Source of the DNA: Lysobacteraceae bacterium
Lineage (GTDB): Bacteria > Pseudomonadota > Gammaproteobacteria > Xanthomonadales > Xanthomonadaceae
Assembly: GCA_023954075.1 (NCBI GenBank)
Contig: JAMLIV010000003.1
Coordinates: forward strand, 106,821 to 170,820
Length of the DNA: 64,000 nt
Direction: 5' to 3'
The position numbers and the translations under genes were made by a program. The notes beneath the pieces were generated by a model that did no database searches, was not told the origin of the DNA, and worked only from the letters and a program-made list of their open reading frames with translations. Positions 7,589-17,407 of the stretch are shown here, one piece after another (position 1 is the first letter of the stretch; each line of letters begins with the position of its first letter).

Positions 7589-10105
7589 TCAGCCGACGCC
7601 TTCCGCCGGAGCGGCCTCGCGCGCCATGTCGGGCGTGATCTTGAGGATCGAGTGACGCAGCTCGCGCGAGAGGATCAGCCTGGAGTCGTTCGCCCAGGTC
7701 TCCAGCGCCTCGCCGAACGCCAGCTTGCCGGCCTCGTCGGCCCGCACCAGGCCCAGTTCACGCAGGGTCGCGATGAAGCCGCGGAACAGCGCGCGGTCGA
7801 AGAACTCCGGCGCGCTCGGGGCATAGAGCAGCGACAGGCGCTGGGCGGTCAGGTGGCACAGGTTCTCGAGCTCGGCCGCGGTGATCGTGCCCGAGCCGTT
7901 CTTGGCCAGCACGGCCATGCCGATGTAGTAGCGCTCGAACGCCTGCATCACCGAATTGGCGATCACGCGCAGACGGAATACCGCATCGGTCTGGCCCGGG
8001 CCGCGCTGGAGCTGGCCGGATTCGGCATCGAAGGAAAGCAGATCCAGCCCGACCATGGCGTCGATGGTGGCCTCGAGCTGTGCTGCGAACCCGTCTTCGT
8101 CCCACGGCAGGAACAGCTCGCGGCGCAGGAACGGATAGACCAGTTGCCCGAGCCGGACCACGCCGGCGCGCGACATCCTGCGTGCGTTCTGGAAGCAGCT
8201 CGCCACCCACGCCGCGCAGACGAACAGGTGTTGCACGTTGTTGCGGAAATAGCTTTGCAGCACCGCCTGTTCGCCTTCGAACGAGAGCACGTCGCCGAGC
8301 GGGTGGCGGGTGCGCACGAGCAGCCCGGACGCTTCCCCGTAGGCGATGATCTGCGCGCCATCCAGCGCGGTGATCGTGACCCGATCCGAATACGGCGCGG
8401 ACGCGAGCAGCGTCTTGGCCAGGTCGAGCATGGCCAGCAGATCGCTCTCGCTCATCGCGTACTTGGGGGTCGACAACAAGGCGACCGACAGCAGATTGAT
8501 CGGGTTCACGTCGGCGGCGCGGTTGATGTTGATCTGGATGCGCTGGGCCAGCGCATCGACCACCGGGTTCATCCATTCCTGCCGGCCGCCCTCGGCGGCA
8601 CGCTCGCGCCAGTCCGGCGCGTGCTCGGCGAGCACCTCGTCGAGCAGCACCGGCTCGGCGTAGTTCACCGCCACCTGTCCGTAGGTGCGGCGCAGGGCAC
8701 CGCTGGCGGCGCGCAGCAGCGCCCACACGGTCTCCTTCTGCTTGGGCCGCCCGGAGAGTTCATCGAGATAGCTCTTGCCCTCGATGATCTGCTCGTAGCC
8801 GATGTACACCGGCTGGAACAGCACCGGGCGGCGCGACTGGCGCACGAAGGCGCGCAGGGTCATCACCAGCATCCCGGCCTTGGGCTGCAGCAATCGCCCG
8901 GTGCGCGAGCGGCCGCCCTCGATGAAGTACTCGATCGAGTCGCCGCGCGCGATGAGCGTGGCGACGTATTCCCCGAACACCGCCGAGTAAAGCGGATTGG
9001 CCTTGAAGCTGCGGCGCAGGAAGAAGGCGCCGCCGCGGCGCAGGATCGGCCCGACCACCGGCAGGTTGAGGTTCACACCGGCCGCGATGTGGGGCGGCAC
9101 CACGCCGTTCACGTACAGAAGGTAGGACAGCAGCAGGTAATCGATGTGGCTGCGGTGGCAGGGCACGTAGATCACCTCGTGCCCGGGCGCGATCTGCTTG
9201 AGCCCCTCGAAGTGGTGCATCTTCACGCCGCGGTAGATCTTGTTCCAGAATGGCGTGAGCACGAACGAGGCCGAGCGGATCACCGTGTTGGAGTAATCCG
9301 CCGCGATCTCGCGCGCATAGCCGTGCGCGCGCCGCCACGCGGCGGCGTGGCTGATGCTGTCGCGCCGGGCCTGGTCGGCGATGGCCTGGCGCACCGGGTC
9401 GGAGGCCAGCAGGCCGTCCACCAGGGTACGCCGGTGCGACAGGTCCGGCCCGATCACCGCGGTACGGATGCGCCGGAAGTGCGTGCGCAGCACGCGCGAG
9501 ACCTTGCGTACCGACGTTTCCGGCGTCGCCCCTTCGGCCAGCACCGAGCGCAGCGACACCGGCGCGGAGAAGCGCACGATGGTGTTGCGCCCGTTGAGCA
9601 GCACCGCCAGCAGCCGTCGGAAGCCCCCGACGATGACCCAGTTTTCCGCGAACAGCACGCGGAACCAGCCCGACTCACGGTCCGGCGCGCGCCCGACGAA
9701 GATCGACACCGGAACGATCTGCACGTCCAGCGCCGGATCGCGGCCGAGCGCGGCGACCAGGTTGGCCAGCCCTTCGGAGTGAGTGCGATTGCGCGGGCGG
9801 CCGAACCAGAAACCGTTGCGGCGCGACGTCGCCACCACCGCCCGTCCCTGCCCCGTCAGATCGGTCGGCATCTCCACCAGCGGCGAGGGCAGGCCGGCCT
9901 CGCGGCAGGCCTGCTCCAGGATCAGGACGTTGGACAGCCCGTAACGCTCGATCGCATAGCAGACCGGAAGGTCGGGCAGCACCAGCGCCGCATCGGCGGC
10001 GACCGGCTCGCGCCGGATCTGCAGCCACGGCGCGATGATCCGACCCAGCAGGCGGAACAGCATGGACGGCGCGGCGCGCTCTGCGGTGGAAGGTTGGGCG
10101 TTCAT
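7589..10105 (-). CDS. plsB: glycerol-3-phosphate 1-O-acyltransferase
   Basis: The 838-residue protein performs the first acylation of sn-glycerol-3-phosphate in phospholipid synthesis at the inner membrane. The acyltransferase HX4D motif is present (VPCHRSHIDYLLLSY, His317 and Asp322) as are the later blocks GGAFFLRRSFK, FIEGGRSRTGRLL and a final IPVYIGYE-type block (VLFQPVYIGYEQIIEGKSY). The length is typical of PlsB. The start ATG at 10105 was preferred over 10228 because the extra N-terminal residues overlap the end of the neighbouring lipoprotein gene and look unlike PlsB. The gene follows the lipoprotein gene at 10194-11144 on the same strand. Confidence 0.95.
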   Translation of the reverse strand: MNAQPSTAERAAPSMLFRLLGRIIAPWLQIRREPVAADAALVLPDLPVCYAIERYGLSNVLILEQACREAGLPSPLVEMPTDLTGQGRAVVATSRRNGFWFGRPRNRTHSEGLANLVAALGRDPALDVQIVPVSIFVGRAPDRESGWFRVLFAENWVIVGGFRRLLAVLLNGRNTIVRFSAPVSLRSVLAEGATPETSVRKVSRVLRTHFRRIRTAVIGPDLSHRRTLVDGLLASDPVRQAIADQARRDSISHAAAWRRAHGYAREIAADYSNTVIRSASFVLTPFWNKIYRGVKMHHFEGLKQIAPGHEVIYVPCHRSHIDYLLLSYLLYVNGVVPPHIAAGVNLNLPVVGPILRRGGAFFLRRSFKANPLYSAVFGEYVATLIARGDSIEYFIEGGRSRTGRLLQPKAGMLVMTLRAFVRQSRRPVLFQPVYIGYEQIIEGKSYLDELSGRPKQKETVWALLRAASGALRRTYGQVAVNYAEPVLLDEVLAEHAPDWRERAAEGGRQEWMNPVVDALAQRIQININRAADVNPINLLSVALLSTPKYAMSESDLLAMLDLAKTLLASAPYSDRVTITALDGAQIIAYGEASGLLVRTRHPLGDVLSFEGEQAVLQSYFRNNVQHLFVCAAWVASCFQNARRMSRAGVVRLGQLVYPFLRRELFLPWDEDGFAAQLEATIDAMVGLDLLSFDAESGQLQRGPGQTDAVFRLRVIANSVMQAFERYYIGMAVLAKNGSGTITAAELENLCHLTAQRLSLLYAPSAPEFFDRALFRGFIATLRELGLVRADEAGKLAFGEALETWANDSRLILSRELRHSILKITPDMAREAAPAEGVG

Positions 10106-10193
10106 GACAGCAGCATCGCATCGTACGGCGGCACCGGGACCGGTGTGCCGCGCATTCGGCGAAGAGAAAGCGTCGGCCGCTCCGGAAACCGGA

Positions 10194-11144
10194 TCAGTTG
10201 GCGTCTTCCTGCACGGCGTCCTCTTCATCCTCCAGCACGATCTCGTCGTCGGCCACCTCGTCCTCGACGCCGGCCATGCCCTTGACCAGCTGCTCGACCG
10301 TGTCCTTGCCGTACCAGCGGCCGTCCTGCTCGATCATCTCGGTCTCGCCCGAAAGCTCCTTGCCGAGGAAGCTGTAGCTGAAGCCGACCTTGGCGGCCGC
10401 ACCTTCGCGCGAAATCTCCTTGGCCTTGAGGCTGGCGAAGCTCTGGTTCATGTCCAGGCCGTACAGCGCAAAGAGGTCCTTGATGCCGCCGAAGGCCACG
10501 CCCGCCTTGCCCATAGCCTGGTCGAAATCGAGCGCGCGCAGCTCGTCGAGGGTCTTGAGGTCGATCTGGCGCGCGGTGGCGACGACGATGCCGATGCCCT
10601 TCTTCGCCAGGTCGCGATCGGTGAGCTTGGCCGTCTGCAGCCAGCCGCCGAGCGCATTGATCATGTCGATGCCCTGCTGCTTCTGGGCCGGGGTCATATC
10701 CTCGCTGGCCTGGATGCCCTGCATCGCAAAGCCCTGGCCCATGCCGATCATCATCGGCATCTGCGCGGCCATCTCGGTCTCGAACTTCACCAGGGCAGGC
10801 TCAAGCTCGGCATAGAGGGCCTGCTCGGCACCGGGCGCGGTCAGCTTCGCCATGTTCGCGGCGAACTCGGCGCGCTCCTCCTCGCTCGGGGTTTCCTTGG
10901 CCATGGCCTGCTTCCAGTCGCCGCGCAGTTCGTCCAGCTTGGCGGCCGGCACCATGAGCTGCACGGCGGCAAGCAGGTCGTTTTCCTTGAGCCTGGCAGC
11001 CACCGCCTCGACCGCACCCGCAGGATCGGCGGTCTGTTGCGCCACCTTGGCTTCGGACATCGGCTCGCCGGCGTCCTTGCCGCCGCAGGCCGCAAGACCA
11101 AGGGAAATCAGGCCGGCACCAGCCAGCAGGGCAAGACGTTTCAT
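10194..11144 (-). CDS. predicted lipoprotein of unknown function
   Basis: The 316-residue product has a type II signal peptide with the lipobox LGLAAC (Cys20), so it should be lipid-anchored after export. The mature part is Met-, Ala- and Glu-rich and mostly helical, with a stretch MAAQMPMMIGMGQGFAMQGI in the middle and a strongly acidic C terminus (DDEIVLEDEEDAVQEDAN). I do not recognise a family. It lies about 90 bp upstream of plsB on the same strand and may be cotranscribed with it. Confidence 0.8.
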   Translation of the reverse strand: MKRLALLAGAGLISLGLAACGGKDAGEPMSEAKVAQQTADPAGAVEAVAARLKENDLLAAVQLMVPAAKLDELRGDWKQAMAKETPSEEERAEFAANMAKLTAPGAEQALYAELEPALVKFETEMAAQMPMMIGMGQGFAMQGIQASEDMTPAQKQQGIDMINALGGWLQTAKLTDRDLAKKGIGIVVATARQIDLKTLDELRALDFDQAMGKAGVAFGGIKDLFALYGLDMNQSFASLKAKEISREGAAAKVGFSYSFLGKELSGETEMIEQDGRWYGKDTVEQLVKGMAGVEDEVADDEIVLEDEEDAVQEDAN

Positions 11145-11204
11145 CGCAGACTCCGGGGTTGTTGGGTAAAGAGCGAACGCTCAATGATGCCGAAAGCCGC
11201 GCCG

Positions 11205-11235
11205 GAAAAAAACAAGGGAAGCCAATTGGCTTCCC
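11205..11235 (-). terminator. rho-independent terminator
   Basis: A perfect inverted repeat GGGAAGCC-AATT-GGCTTCCC (11216-11235) is followed on the minus strand by a T-rich run (complement of the A run at 11206-11212). It is oriented to end transcripts from the acid phosphatase gene (stop at 11386), about 150 nt upstream. Confidence 0.7.
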
Positions 11236-11385
11236 TGCAGTTCCAGCATCCTGCCGGATCGGATCATTATGGTTGTGGGCGCGGTGGCAATCGCCGTCTT
11301 CTGCGGCATGACTCCTTGGAACCCAAGTTAGCAAGTTAATGTGGAACTTGCAAGTAGTCCACCAACTCATTGTTTTATAATCAAA
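11236..11385. other. AT-richer intergenic stretch with an inverted repeat
   Basis: About 150 bp without a gene, noticeably richer in A and T than its surroundings. It contains the inverted repeat GCAAGTT (11331-11337) / AACTTGC (11345-11351) with a 7-nt loop. The promoter of the lipoprotein gene (start 11144, minus strand) is probably here or just below, but I could not fix clear boxes. Confidence 0.35.
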
Positions 11386-12270
11386 TCAATAGTCGTGCCG
11401 GAGCGCGGAACGGAGGCAGGCGCGCGGATTGGTGTCCTTCTCGCAGCCGCGCAGCACCGCGTTGGGCCAGGAGCCGTAGGTCGGGTTGGGCAGCATGAAC
11501 CAGCGCACACCCCACCAGTCGGCATAAGGCGCCATCAGCTGCTGGCGCGTGGCGACATCGGAATTGATGCCGTCCAGGAAGTCGCCGAGGTTGTCACCGA
11601 ACATCTGCACCACGCGGTAGCTGCGGTCCACGTAACGGCGGCGCTCGCCCTTCTCGCGCGCCGGCGCGCGCGCATCCCCGCGCAGCAGCACGTTGCTGGC
11701 ATCGGCCGCGACCGGGAAACCGAGCTTGCGCAGATTGGCGACGGTGGCCTCGTATTCGTCCGGCGCGTCGCGGTTGGTGACGTAGAAGATCGTCACGCCG
11801 CGGCTGTCGGCGTACTGCGCGAATTCGACCGCGCCGGGAATCGCGCGCGCGTCCCGGGCCTGGACCCACTCGACCCAGCTCTCACGCGTGTAGCCGCGGT
11901 CCTCGATCACCGCACGCGCCTGGAAGGCGCTGTTGTCGATCAGCGTCTCGTCGGCGTCGGCGATGATCGCCGGCGGCTTGCTCTCGAAGCCGGACATGGA
12001 TTCGCCGCGCGGCAGGGCGTTCCAGTTCGGATCCTCCAGCGCCTGATCGAGCGAACGCTTTGCGGCGGCGTAGATGCCGCGCGCGGTGGCCGCGTATTCG
12101 GCCGAAGACTGCATCCACAGGGTGGCGTTGAGGTTGTCGTGCGCCGGCGGTGCGGCTTCGACGGCAGCGACAGCGGCAGCGGCAGGTGCCGGTGCCCGGC
12201 TCGGCGCGGTGGTGCAGGCGCCCAGGGCAACGAGGGTCAGGGCCGCCAGGCCCGCGCGCAGGAGTTTCAT
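11386..12270 (-). CDS. HAD-type acid phosphatase lipoprotein (class B / e(P4)-like)
   Basis: The 294-residue product has a lipoprotein signal peptide (LLRAGLAALTLVALGAC, Cys in a GAC box) and an acid-phosphatase domain of the HAD superfamily. The nucleophile motif is AIIADADETLIDNS (DxDET), followed by the conserved VTIFYVTNRDAPDEY and a late FGDNLGDFLD acidic motif. These features match the e(P4)/class B-C family of surface 5'-nucleotidases/acid phosphatases, which release phosphate or nucleosides in the periplasm. An Ala/Pro-rich linker (TTAPSRAPAPAAAAVAA) separates the lipid anchor from the enzyme. The start at 12270 gives the signal peptide directly; the frame stays open to 12345. Confidence 0.88.
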   Translation of the reverse strand: MKLLRAGLAALTLVALGACTTAPSRAPAPAAAAVAAVEAAPPAHDNLNATLWMQSSAEYAATARGIYAAAKRSLDQALEDPNWNALPRGESMSGFESKPPAIIADADETLIDNSAFQARAVIEDRGYTRESWVEWVQARDARAIPGAVEFAQYADSRGVTIFYVTNRDAPDEYEATVANLRKLGFPVAADASNVLLRGDARAPAREKGERRRYVDRSYRVVQMFGDNLGDFLDGINSDVATRQQLMAPYADWWGVRWFMLPNPTYGSWPNAVLRGCEKDTNPRACLRSALRHDY

Positions 12271-12351
12271 CGGTCGGCTCTCGTGGATTGAGGTGGGGCC
12301 AGTGTAGCGGGCCTGTGTGACGGATCGCCGCACGCCGCCCGCCAAAACGGT

Positions 12352-14328
12352 TCACTTGGCGAAAAGCGCCTGCAGCCGCGCGATCGCCGCGCCCGCGTGC
12401 TCGGCGGTGCGCTCGGCGTCCTGCACGTCGTCGCGCCCGACGACGTGCAGCTCGGCGGCGGGAAGCTCGTCGATGAAGCGGCTCGGCACCACCCTGTGCA
12501 GCTCGCCGAAGCGCCGCGCGTGGCGCGGATAGCTCAGGTGCAGCAGACGTTTGGCGCGGGTGATGCCGACGTACATGAGCCGACGCTCCTCGTCGAGCCG
12601 GCCCTCCTCGATCGATGACTCGTGCGGCAGCAGGCCGTCCTCGACGCCGGCGATGAACACGAAATCGAACTCCAGCCCCTTGGAGGCGTGCAGGGTCATC
12701 AGGCGCACCGCGTTGCCCGGCGCGTCGCGGTCGGAAGCGGTGAGGAGCGCAAGCTGGGCCACCAGCTCGCCGGCACCGCCCTTGCCGGCGGCATCGAACC
12801 ATTGCGCCAGCTCCTCGACGTTGCCGCGGCGGCGCTCGAACAGCGCGTCGTCCTTGCACTCGGCGCGGATCGCGGCAAGCTGGCCGCTCTCCTCCACCAG
12901 CCGACGGCACAGCGCGCCCGGCGCGAGCACCGTGGAAGCGCGCCGCAGGCTGGCCACCAGCTGCATGAAGGCGTCGAGCGCGCGGGCCGCGCGCGGCGCG
13001 AGCTGCCCCAGCACGTCATCGCGCGATGCCGCGCGCGCCAGGCCCAGGTGCAGGCCGTTGGCAAGCTCGCCCAGCCGGGCCAGCGTGGTGGCACCGATCT
13101 CGCGGCGCGGTGCCGCCACCGCGCGCAGGAAGGCGGTGTCGTCGTCGGGATTGGCGATGAGGCGCAGCCAGGCCAGCGCATCCTTGACCTCGGCGCGCTC
13201 CAGGAACGCGGTGCCGCCGGAGAGGTGATAGGGAATGCGCTGCAGCTGCAGCGCCTTTTCCAGCGCGCGCGACTGGTGGTTGCCGCGAAACAGGATGGCG
13301 AAATCGCCCCACTGCGCCGCGTGCTTGTGCGAGAGGAAGGCGATCTCGGTGGCAATGCGCTCGGCCTCGTGCTCGCCGTCGCGGCACTCGAACACGCGGA
13401 TCGGCTCGCCGTCGGCCGCATCGCTCCACAGCTTCTTGGGGTGCAGGTGCGGGTTGTTGGCGATCAACGCATTGGCGGCGCGCAGGATGCGGCGCGCGCA
13501 GCGATAGTTCTGTTCGAGCTTGATGATCCCCAGCGCCGGGTAATCCTGCCCGAGTCGCTCGATGTTCGCGGTATCGGCACCGCGCCAGGCGTAGATCGAC
13601 TGGTCGTCATCGCCCACGCAGGTGAACGCGCCGCGCGGGCCGGCCAGATGCTTCAGCAGCGCGTACTGTCCGGCGTTGGTGTCCTGGTATTCGTCCACCA
13701 GCAGATAGCGCAGGCGCTCGCGCCAGGCGTCGCGCAGCGGCGCGTGCGCCTCCAGCAGCGCCACCGGCAGGCGGATCAGGTCGTCGAAATCCACCGCATT
13801 GAACGCCGCCAGGCGCTTCTGGTACTGGCCGTACAGGTCGGCCGCCTCGCGCTCGCGCGGGCTTTGCGCCAGCTCCGCGGCGCGCTCGGGCGAAAAACCG
13901 TCGGCCTTGGCGCGCGATACCAGCGCCCGCACGGCGGCAATCGCCTGCGCGTTGGCAGCGCGCGGCATCAGGTCCTTGATCAGCGCGCCGCCGTCGTCGG
14001 CATCGAAGATCGAAAAGCCGCGCCGCAGTCCGGCGGCTTCGTGCTCGATCTGCAGGAACTTCAGCCCCAGCGAATGGAAGGTGCAGATCGTCAGGCCCTC
14101 GCTGTCCACCCCGCGCAGCAGCGCCCCGGCGCGCTCGCGCATCTCGCGCGCCGCCTTGTTGGTGAAGGTGATCGCCGCGATCTTGCCCGGCACCATGCCG
14201 CGCCGCACGATCAGGTGGTGGATCTTCTGCGTGATGACGCGGGTCTTGCCCGAGCCGGCACCCGCCAGCACCAGAAGCGGCGTGTCGCAATGTTCAACGG
14301 CGGCGCGCTGGGCGGGATTGAGGCTCAT
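12352..14328 (-). CDS. rep: ATP-dependent DNA helicase Rep
   Basis: The 658-residue superfamily 1A helicase begins MSLNPAQRAAVEH and carries the Walker A AGAGSGKT (residues 22-29), motif II VDEYQDTN, motif III GDDDQSIYAWRGA, motif IV LEQNYRC and motifs V/VI (RLMTLHASKGLEFD, RLMYVGITRAK). Length and the DEYQDTN form fit Rep rather than UvrD. Rep moves 3'-5' on DNA and removes proteins ahead of replication forks. The gene stands alone between the phosphatase gene and a Sel1-repeat protein gene, all on the same strand. Confidence 0.94.
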   Translation of the reverse strand: MSLNPAQRAAVEHCDTPLLVLAGAGSGKTRVITQKIHHLIVRRGMVPGKIAAITFTNKAAREMRERAGALLRGVDSEGLTICTFHSLGLKFLQIEHEAAGLRRGFSIFDADDGGALIKDLMPRAANAQAIAAVRALVSRAKADGFSPERAAELAQSPREREAADLYGQYQKRLAAFNAVDFDDLIRLPVALLEAHAPLRDAWRERLRYLLVDEYQDTNAGQYALLKHLAGPRGAFTCVGDDDQSIYAWRGADTANIERLGQDYPALGIIKLEQNYRCARRILRAANALIANNPHLHPKKLWSDAADGEPIRVFECRDGEHEAERIATEIAFLSHKHAAQWGDFAILFRGNHQSRALEKALQLQRIPYHLSGGTAFLERAEVKDALAWLRLIANPDDDTAFLRAVAAPRREIGATTLARLGELANGLHLGLARAASRDDVLGQLAPRAARALDAFMQLVASLRRASTVLAPGALCRRLVEESGQLAAIRAECKDDALFERRRGNVEELAQWFDAAGKGGAGELVAQLALLTASDRDAPGNAVRLMTLHASKGLEFDFVFIAGVEDGLLPHESSIEEGRLDEERRLMYVGITRAKRLLHLSYPRHARRFGELHRVVPSRFIDELPAAELHVVGRDDVQDAERTAEHAGAAIARLQALFAK

Positions 14329-14398
14329 GGCAACGGCGAGGCGGCGCGATCGGGGGCCGGCATTGTGCCAGCCCCACCCGCCCGCTGCCGGATCGCGC

Positions 14399-15082
14399 TC
14401 AGCGCGATGGTGCGCCGGTCTCGATGCGCCAGTTGGGCACCGCGTCCCAGTCGCGAATCTGCCAAGCCCAGTAGCTGGGCAGGTCCCAGTAGATATCCTG
14501 GTAGAACTCCTCGCCGCGCACGGTGATGCTGCCGGCGGTGGTGGGAAGCACGACGTCGAGCTGGCTGGACGTCCCCAGGCGGCCGCCCGTCATCGCGCGC
14601 CGACCGTGCTCCAGCACGCGCGCGAGCCGCGGGCCGGTCACCTCGTCACCGTAGCGCGCATAGACCTCCGGGCCGAGTTCCAGCACGCGCGCACGCTGCG
14701 ATTCGTCGAGCTGTTCCCAGTAGCGCTCGCGCTCCGCCACCATCCGCGCCTCCCCGCGCTCGGCGGCCAGGTCCATCCAGATATAGCCGCGCACCGGGTC
14801 GCGCGGCACGCCGCGCCCGAGGAAGTGCATCTGCGCGATCATCGCCTGCGAAGGCTTGTCGGCCCACTGCGCTGCGATCAGGAACCGGCCCATGGCGCGC
14901 CGGTAATCGCCGCGCTCGTACTCGCGCAACCCCTGGAAGCGGTAGCGCAGATCGGGATGGTGCTTGAGGAAGGCATGGGACGAAACAATGGCGCGCTGGC
15001 TGACCGTGGTTTCGGCCAGCGCCGGCTGGAACGCAAGGCCTCCGGCAATCAGGACAAGCAGCAGCAAAAGTCGACGTGGCAT
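14399..15082 (-). CDS. exported Sel1-like repeat protein
   Basis: The 227-residue product has a cleavable signal peptide (RRLLLLLVLIAGGLAFQPAL, AETT). Residues 45-130 contain two helical Sel1/TPR-like repeats (YERGDYRRAMGRFLIAAQWA, then MIAQMHFLGRGVPRDPVRGYIWMDLAAERG). The C-terminal part is not repetitive and contains a Trp/Tyr-rich segment (YQDIYWDLPSYWAWQIRDWD). Sel1 repeats usually mediate protein contacts in the periplasm; the partner is unknown. Confidence 0.75.
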   Translation of the reverse strand: MPRRLLLLLVLIAGGLAFQPALAETTVSQRAIVSSHAFLKHHPDLRYRFQGLREYERGDYRRAMGRFLIAAQWADKPSQAMIAQMHFLGRGVPRDPVRGYIWMDLAAERGEARMVAERERYWEQLDESQRARVLELGPEVYARYGDEVTGPRLARVLEHGRRAMTGGRLGTSSQLDVVLPTTAGSITVRGEEFYQDIYWDLPSYWAWQIRDWDAVPNWRIETGAPSR

Positions 15083-15213
15083 GGGGCACCTCCGGGTACG
15101 CACCGTCACCACCGGCCCGGGCGGACCGGGATGTCCATCATGACACAGCCACGCCGCACTGGAATCGAAATCATCCCGCCCTCGGGTGCCGTCGGCGGTA
15201 AGCTCCGGGCATC

Positions 15214-16689
15214 TTGTACCGGACGATCTTCGTGCCCCCCAGCCGCCCCGCCTCCCTGCTGACCCTTTTCGGTGCCACCGGCGATCTTGCGCGCAGGATG
15301 CTGCTGCCTTCGCTCTACGACCTTGAGGCCGACGGCCTGCTGCCGGCGGGGATGCGCATCCTCGGCACCGCCCGCAGCGAATTGGATCGGGAAGGTTTCA
15401 TCAACCTCGTCACCGCCAGCCTCAAAGATGTGCGCAACGACGATGCCGCCCTGCGCGGGCTGATCGAGCGGCTCGACTACCGCGCCGCCGGCATCGACGA
15501 TGCCGCCTCGATGCAGGCCCTGGCCGAAGCGATCACCGCGCTGCGCAGCGGCGATGTGCTCTATCACCTCAGCACGGCGCCGAAGTTCTACGGCGCGGCC
15601 TGTCAGGCGCTCGCGGCGCACGGAGTGAATGGCGAGGGCACCCGGGTGATGCTGGAAAAACCCATCGGCAGCGACCTCGCCAGCTCCAACGCGATCAATG
15701 ACGCCGTGGCCGGGGTGTTCGATGAGGACTGCATCTACCGGGTCGATCATTACCTCGGCAAGGAGGGCGTGCAGAACCTGATCGCGCTGCGCTTCGGCAA
15801 TTCGATGTTCGAGCCGCTCTGGAACGCACGCCATATCGAACAGGTGCAGATCACCGTGGGCGAAACCGTCGGCGTGGAGGGGCGCGGCGACTATTACGAT
15901 GAGTCGGGCGCGCTGCGCGACATGATCCAGAACCACATGCTGCAGCTCCTGTGCCTGGTGGCGATGGAGCCGCCGGCGCGCTTCGATCCGGCGGCGGTGC
16001 GCAACGAGAAGATCAAGGTGCTGCGCTCGCTGCGCCCCATCGGGCGCGACGAGGTGGCCGCCGAAAGCGTGATCGGCCAGTACAGCGCCGGTGCCGTCGG
16101 CGGCGTTGCGGTGCCCGGCTACGTCGAGGAGGTCGGGCGGCCGAGCGGCACCGAAACCTTCGTGGCGCTGCGCGCGCACGTGGACAACTGGCGCTGGTCG
16201 GGCGTGCCCTTCTACCTGCGCACCGGCAAACGCATGCCGGCGCGCAGCACCGAGATCTACATCCAGTTCCGCAAGGTGCCCTATTCCATTTTCGGCGGCG
16301 CGGCCGCGGCCGACATGCAGCCCAACGGCCTGCTGATCCGGCTGCAGCCCGAGGAGCGCATCGGCCTCACCCTCATGAGCAAGACACCGGGCCTTGATCG
16401 AAACGGCCTGCGGCTCTCGCAGGTGGTGCTCGACCTCGACTTCCACCAGGAGTTCGCCAGCACCCGCAAGCGCGTGGCCTACGAGCGCCTGTATCTGGAT
16501 GCGATCGAAGGCAACGGCACCCTGTTCGTGCGACGCGACGAAACCGAGGCGGCCTGGGCCTGGATCGATGCGATCGCCGCCGGCTGGCGCGCGACCGGCA
16601 TGACGCCGCGCCCCTATCAGGCCGGAACCTGCGGACCGGCCGCGGCGGTCACGCTGCCCGACCGCCGCGGTCACGCCTGGCGCGAGTGA
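15214..16689 (+). CDS. zwf: glucose-6-phosphate 1-dehydrogenase
   Basis: The 491-residue enzyme oxidises glucose 6-phosphate to 6-phosphogluconolactone with NAD(P)+. It has the coenzyme loop TLFGATGDLARRMLLPSLY and the substrate motif YRVDHYLGKEGVQN with the catalytic His, plus EKPIGSD and RTGKRMP. It is the first gene of zwf-pgl-edd-glk-eda, feeding the Entner-Doudoroff pathway. The start is not certain: TTG at 15214 is given and GTG at 15232 in the same frame is an alternative; neither has a strong ribosome binding site. Confidence 0.95.
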   Translation: MYRTIFVPPSRPASLLTLFGATGDLARRMLLPSLYDLEADGLLPAGMRILGTARSELDREGFINLVTASLKDVRNDDAALRGLIERLDYRAAGIDDAASMQALAEAITALRSGDVLYHLSTAPKFYGAACQALAAHGVNGEGTRVMLEKPIGSDLASSNAINDAVAGVFDEDCIYRVDHYLGKEGVQNLIALRFGNSMFEPLWNARHIEQVQITVGETVGVEGRGDYYDESGALRDMIQNHMLQLLCLVAMEPPARFDPAAVRNEKIKVLRSLRPIGRDEVAAESVIGQYSAGAVGGVAVPGYVEEVGRPSGTETFVALRAHVDNWRWSGVPFYLRTGKRMPARSTEIYIQFRKVPYSIFGGAAAADMQPNGLLIRLQPEERIGLTLMSKTPGLDRNGLRLSQVVLDLDFHQEFASTRKRVAYERLYLDAIEGNGTLFVRRDETEAAWAWIDAIAAGWRATGMTPRPYQAGTCGPAAAVTLPDRRGHAWRE

Positions 16690-16699
16690 GGACAGCACA

Positions 16700-17407
16700 G
16701 TGTCGCCGAACGAGCACGCCCGCAGCTACGCCGACGCCGCACGTCTGCTCGAGGCGGTCGGCGACGCGCTGGAACAGGCCTGCCGCAGCGCGATCCGCGC
16801 GCGCGGCGCGGCCTGGCTGGCCCTCGCCGGCGGGCGCACGCCGCTGCCGGTATACGCCCGGCTCGCGCGCACCGCGTTCGACGGGCGGATCGACGCGCTG
16901 CCGACCGACGAGCGCTGCGTGCCGCACGATCACCCCGCCTGCAACCTGCGCCAGCTGCGCACCGCCTTCGGCGACAGCCCGACTATGAGGCTGCACCCGA
17001 TTACCCGCGCCGATGGCGATGTGGCAGCCTCGCTGGCGCTGGCGCAGGCGACGCTCGCCGAACGCCCCGGCGACTTCGACGCGGTGCTGCTGGGCATGGG
17101 TGCCGATGGCCACATCGCCTCGCTGTTCCCGGGCGCGGCGAATCTCGCCCAGGGCATGGCCCCGGGCAGCGGCATCGATGCCCTGGCCACGGTGCCCGAT
17201 CCGCTGCCACCCGAGGCACCGTTCGCGCGGATCAGCCTGACCCTGCCGCGCCTCTTGCGGGCGCGGGAAATCCATCTGGTCGTGACCGGCGAGGAAAAGC
17301 GCGCGGTACTGCAGCGCGTCCTGCGCGAACCGCAGGGCGGGCTGCCGGTCTGCGGCCTGCTGCAGGCACCTTCGCCGCCACCCATCCATATCCACTGGAG
17401 TCCGTAA
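16700..17407 (+). CDS. pgl: 6-phosphogluconolactonase
   Basis: The 235-residue protein hydrolyses 6-phosphogluconolactone to 6-phosphogluconate. It shows the family blocks [50 protein letters not shown] and [21 protein letters not shown]. It starts with GTG 10 bp after zwf and its TAA overlaps the ATG of edd by one base (TAATG at 17405-17409), so translation is probably coupled. Confidence 0.93.
   Translation: MSPNEHARSYADAARLLEAVGDALEQACRSAIRARGAAWLALAGGRTPLPVYARLARTAFDGRIDALPTDERCVPHDHPACNLRQLRTAFGDSPTMRLHPITRADGDVAASLALAQATLAERPGDFDAVLLGMGADGHIASLFPGAANLAQGMAPGSGIDALATVPDPLPPEAPFARISLTLPRLLRAREIHLVVTGEEKRAVLQRVLREPQGGLPVCGLLQAPSPPPIHIHWSP

Noticed and set aside
7472..10285. 937-codon open frame on the plus strand opposite plsB
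   Set aside because: It is antisense to a well-supported gene; composition is Arg/His/Gln-rich without domains, as expected for a shadow frame in GC-rich DNA. The same holds for the long frames at 221-2182, 4439-6250, 12622-14526, 15106-16698, 16930-19098, 45458-47743, 48573-50318 and 54788-56362.
15083..15213. LacI operator before zwf
   Set aside because: No TACGTA/TACGTT-centred palindrome like those at 25254 and 29135 is present in this intergenic region.
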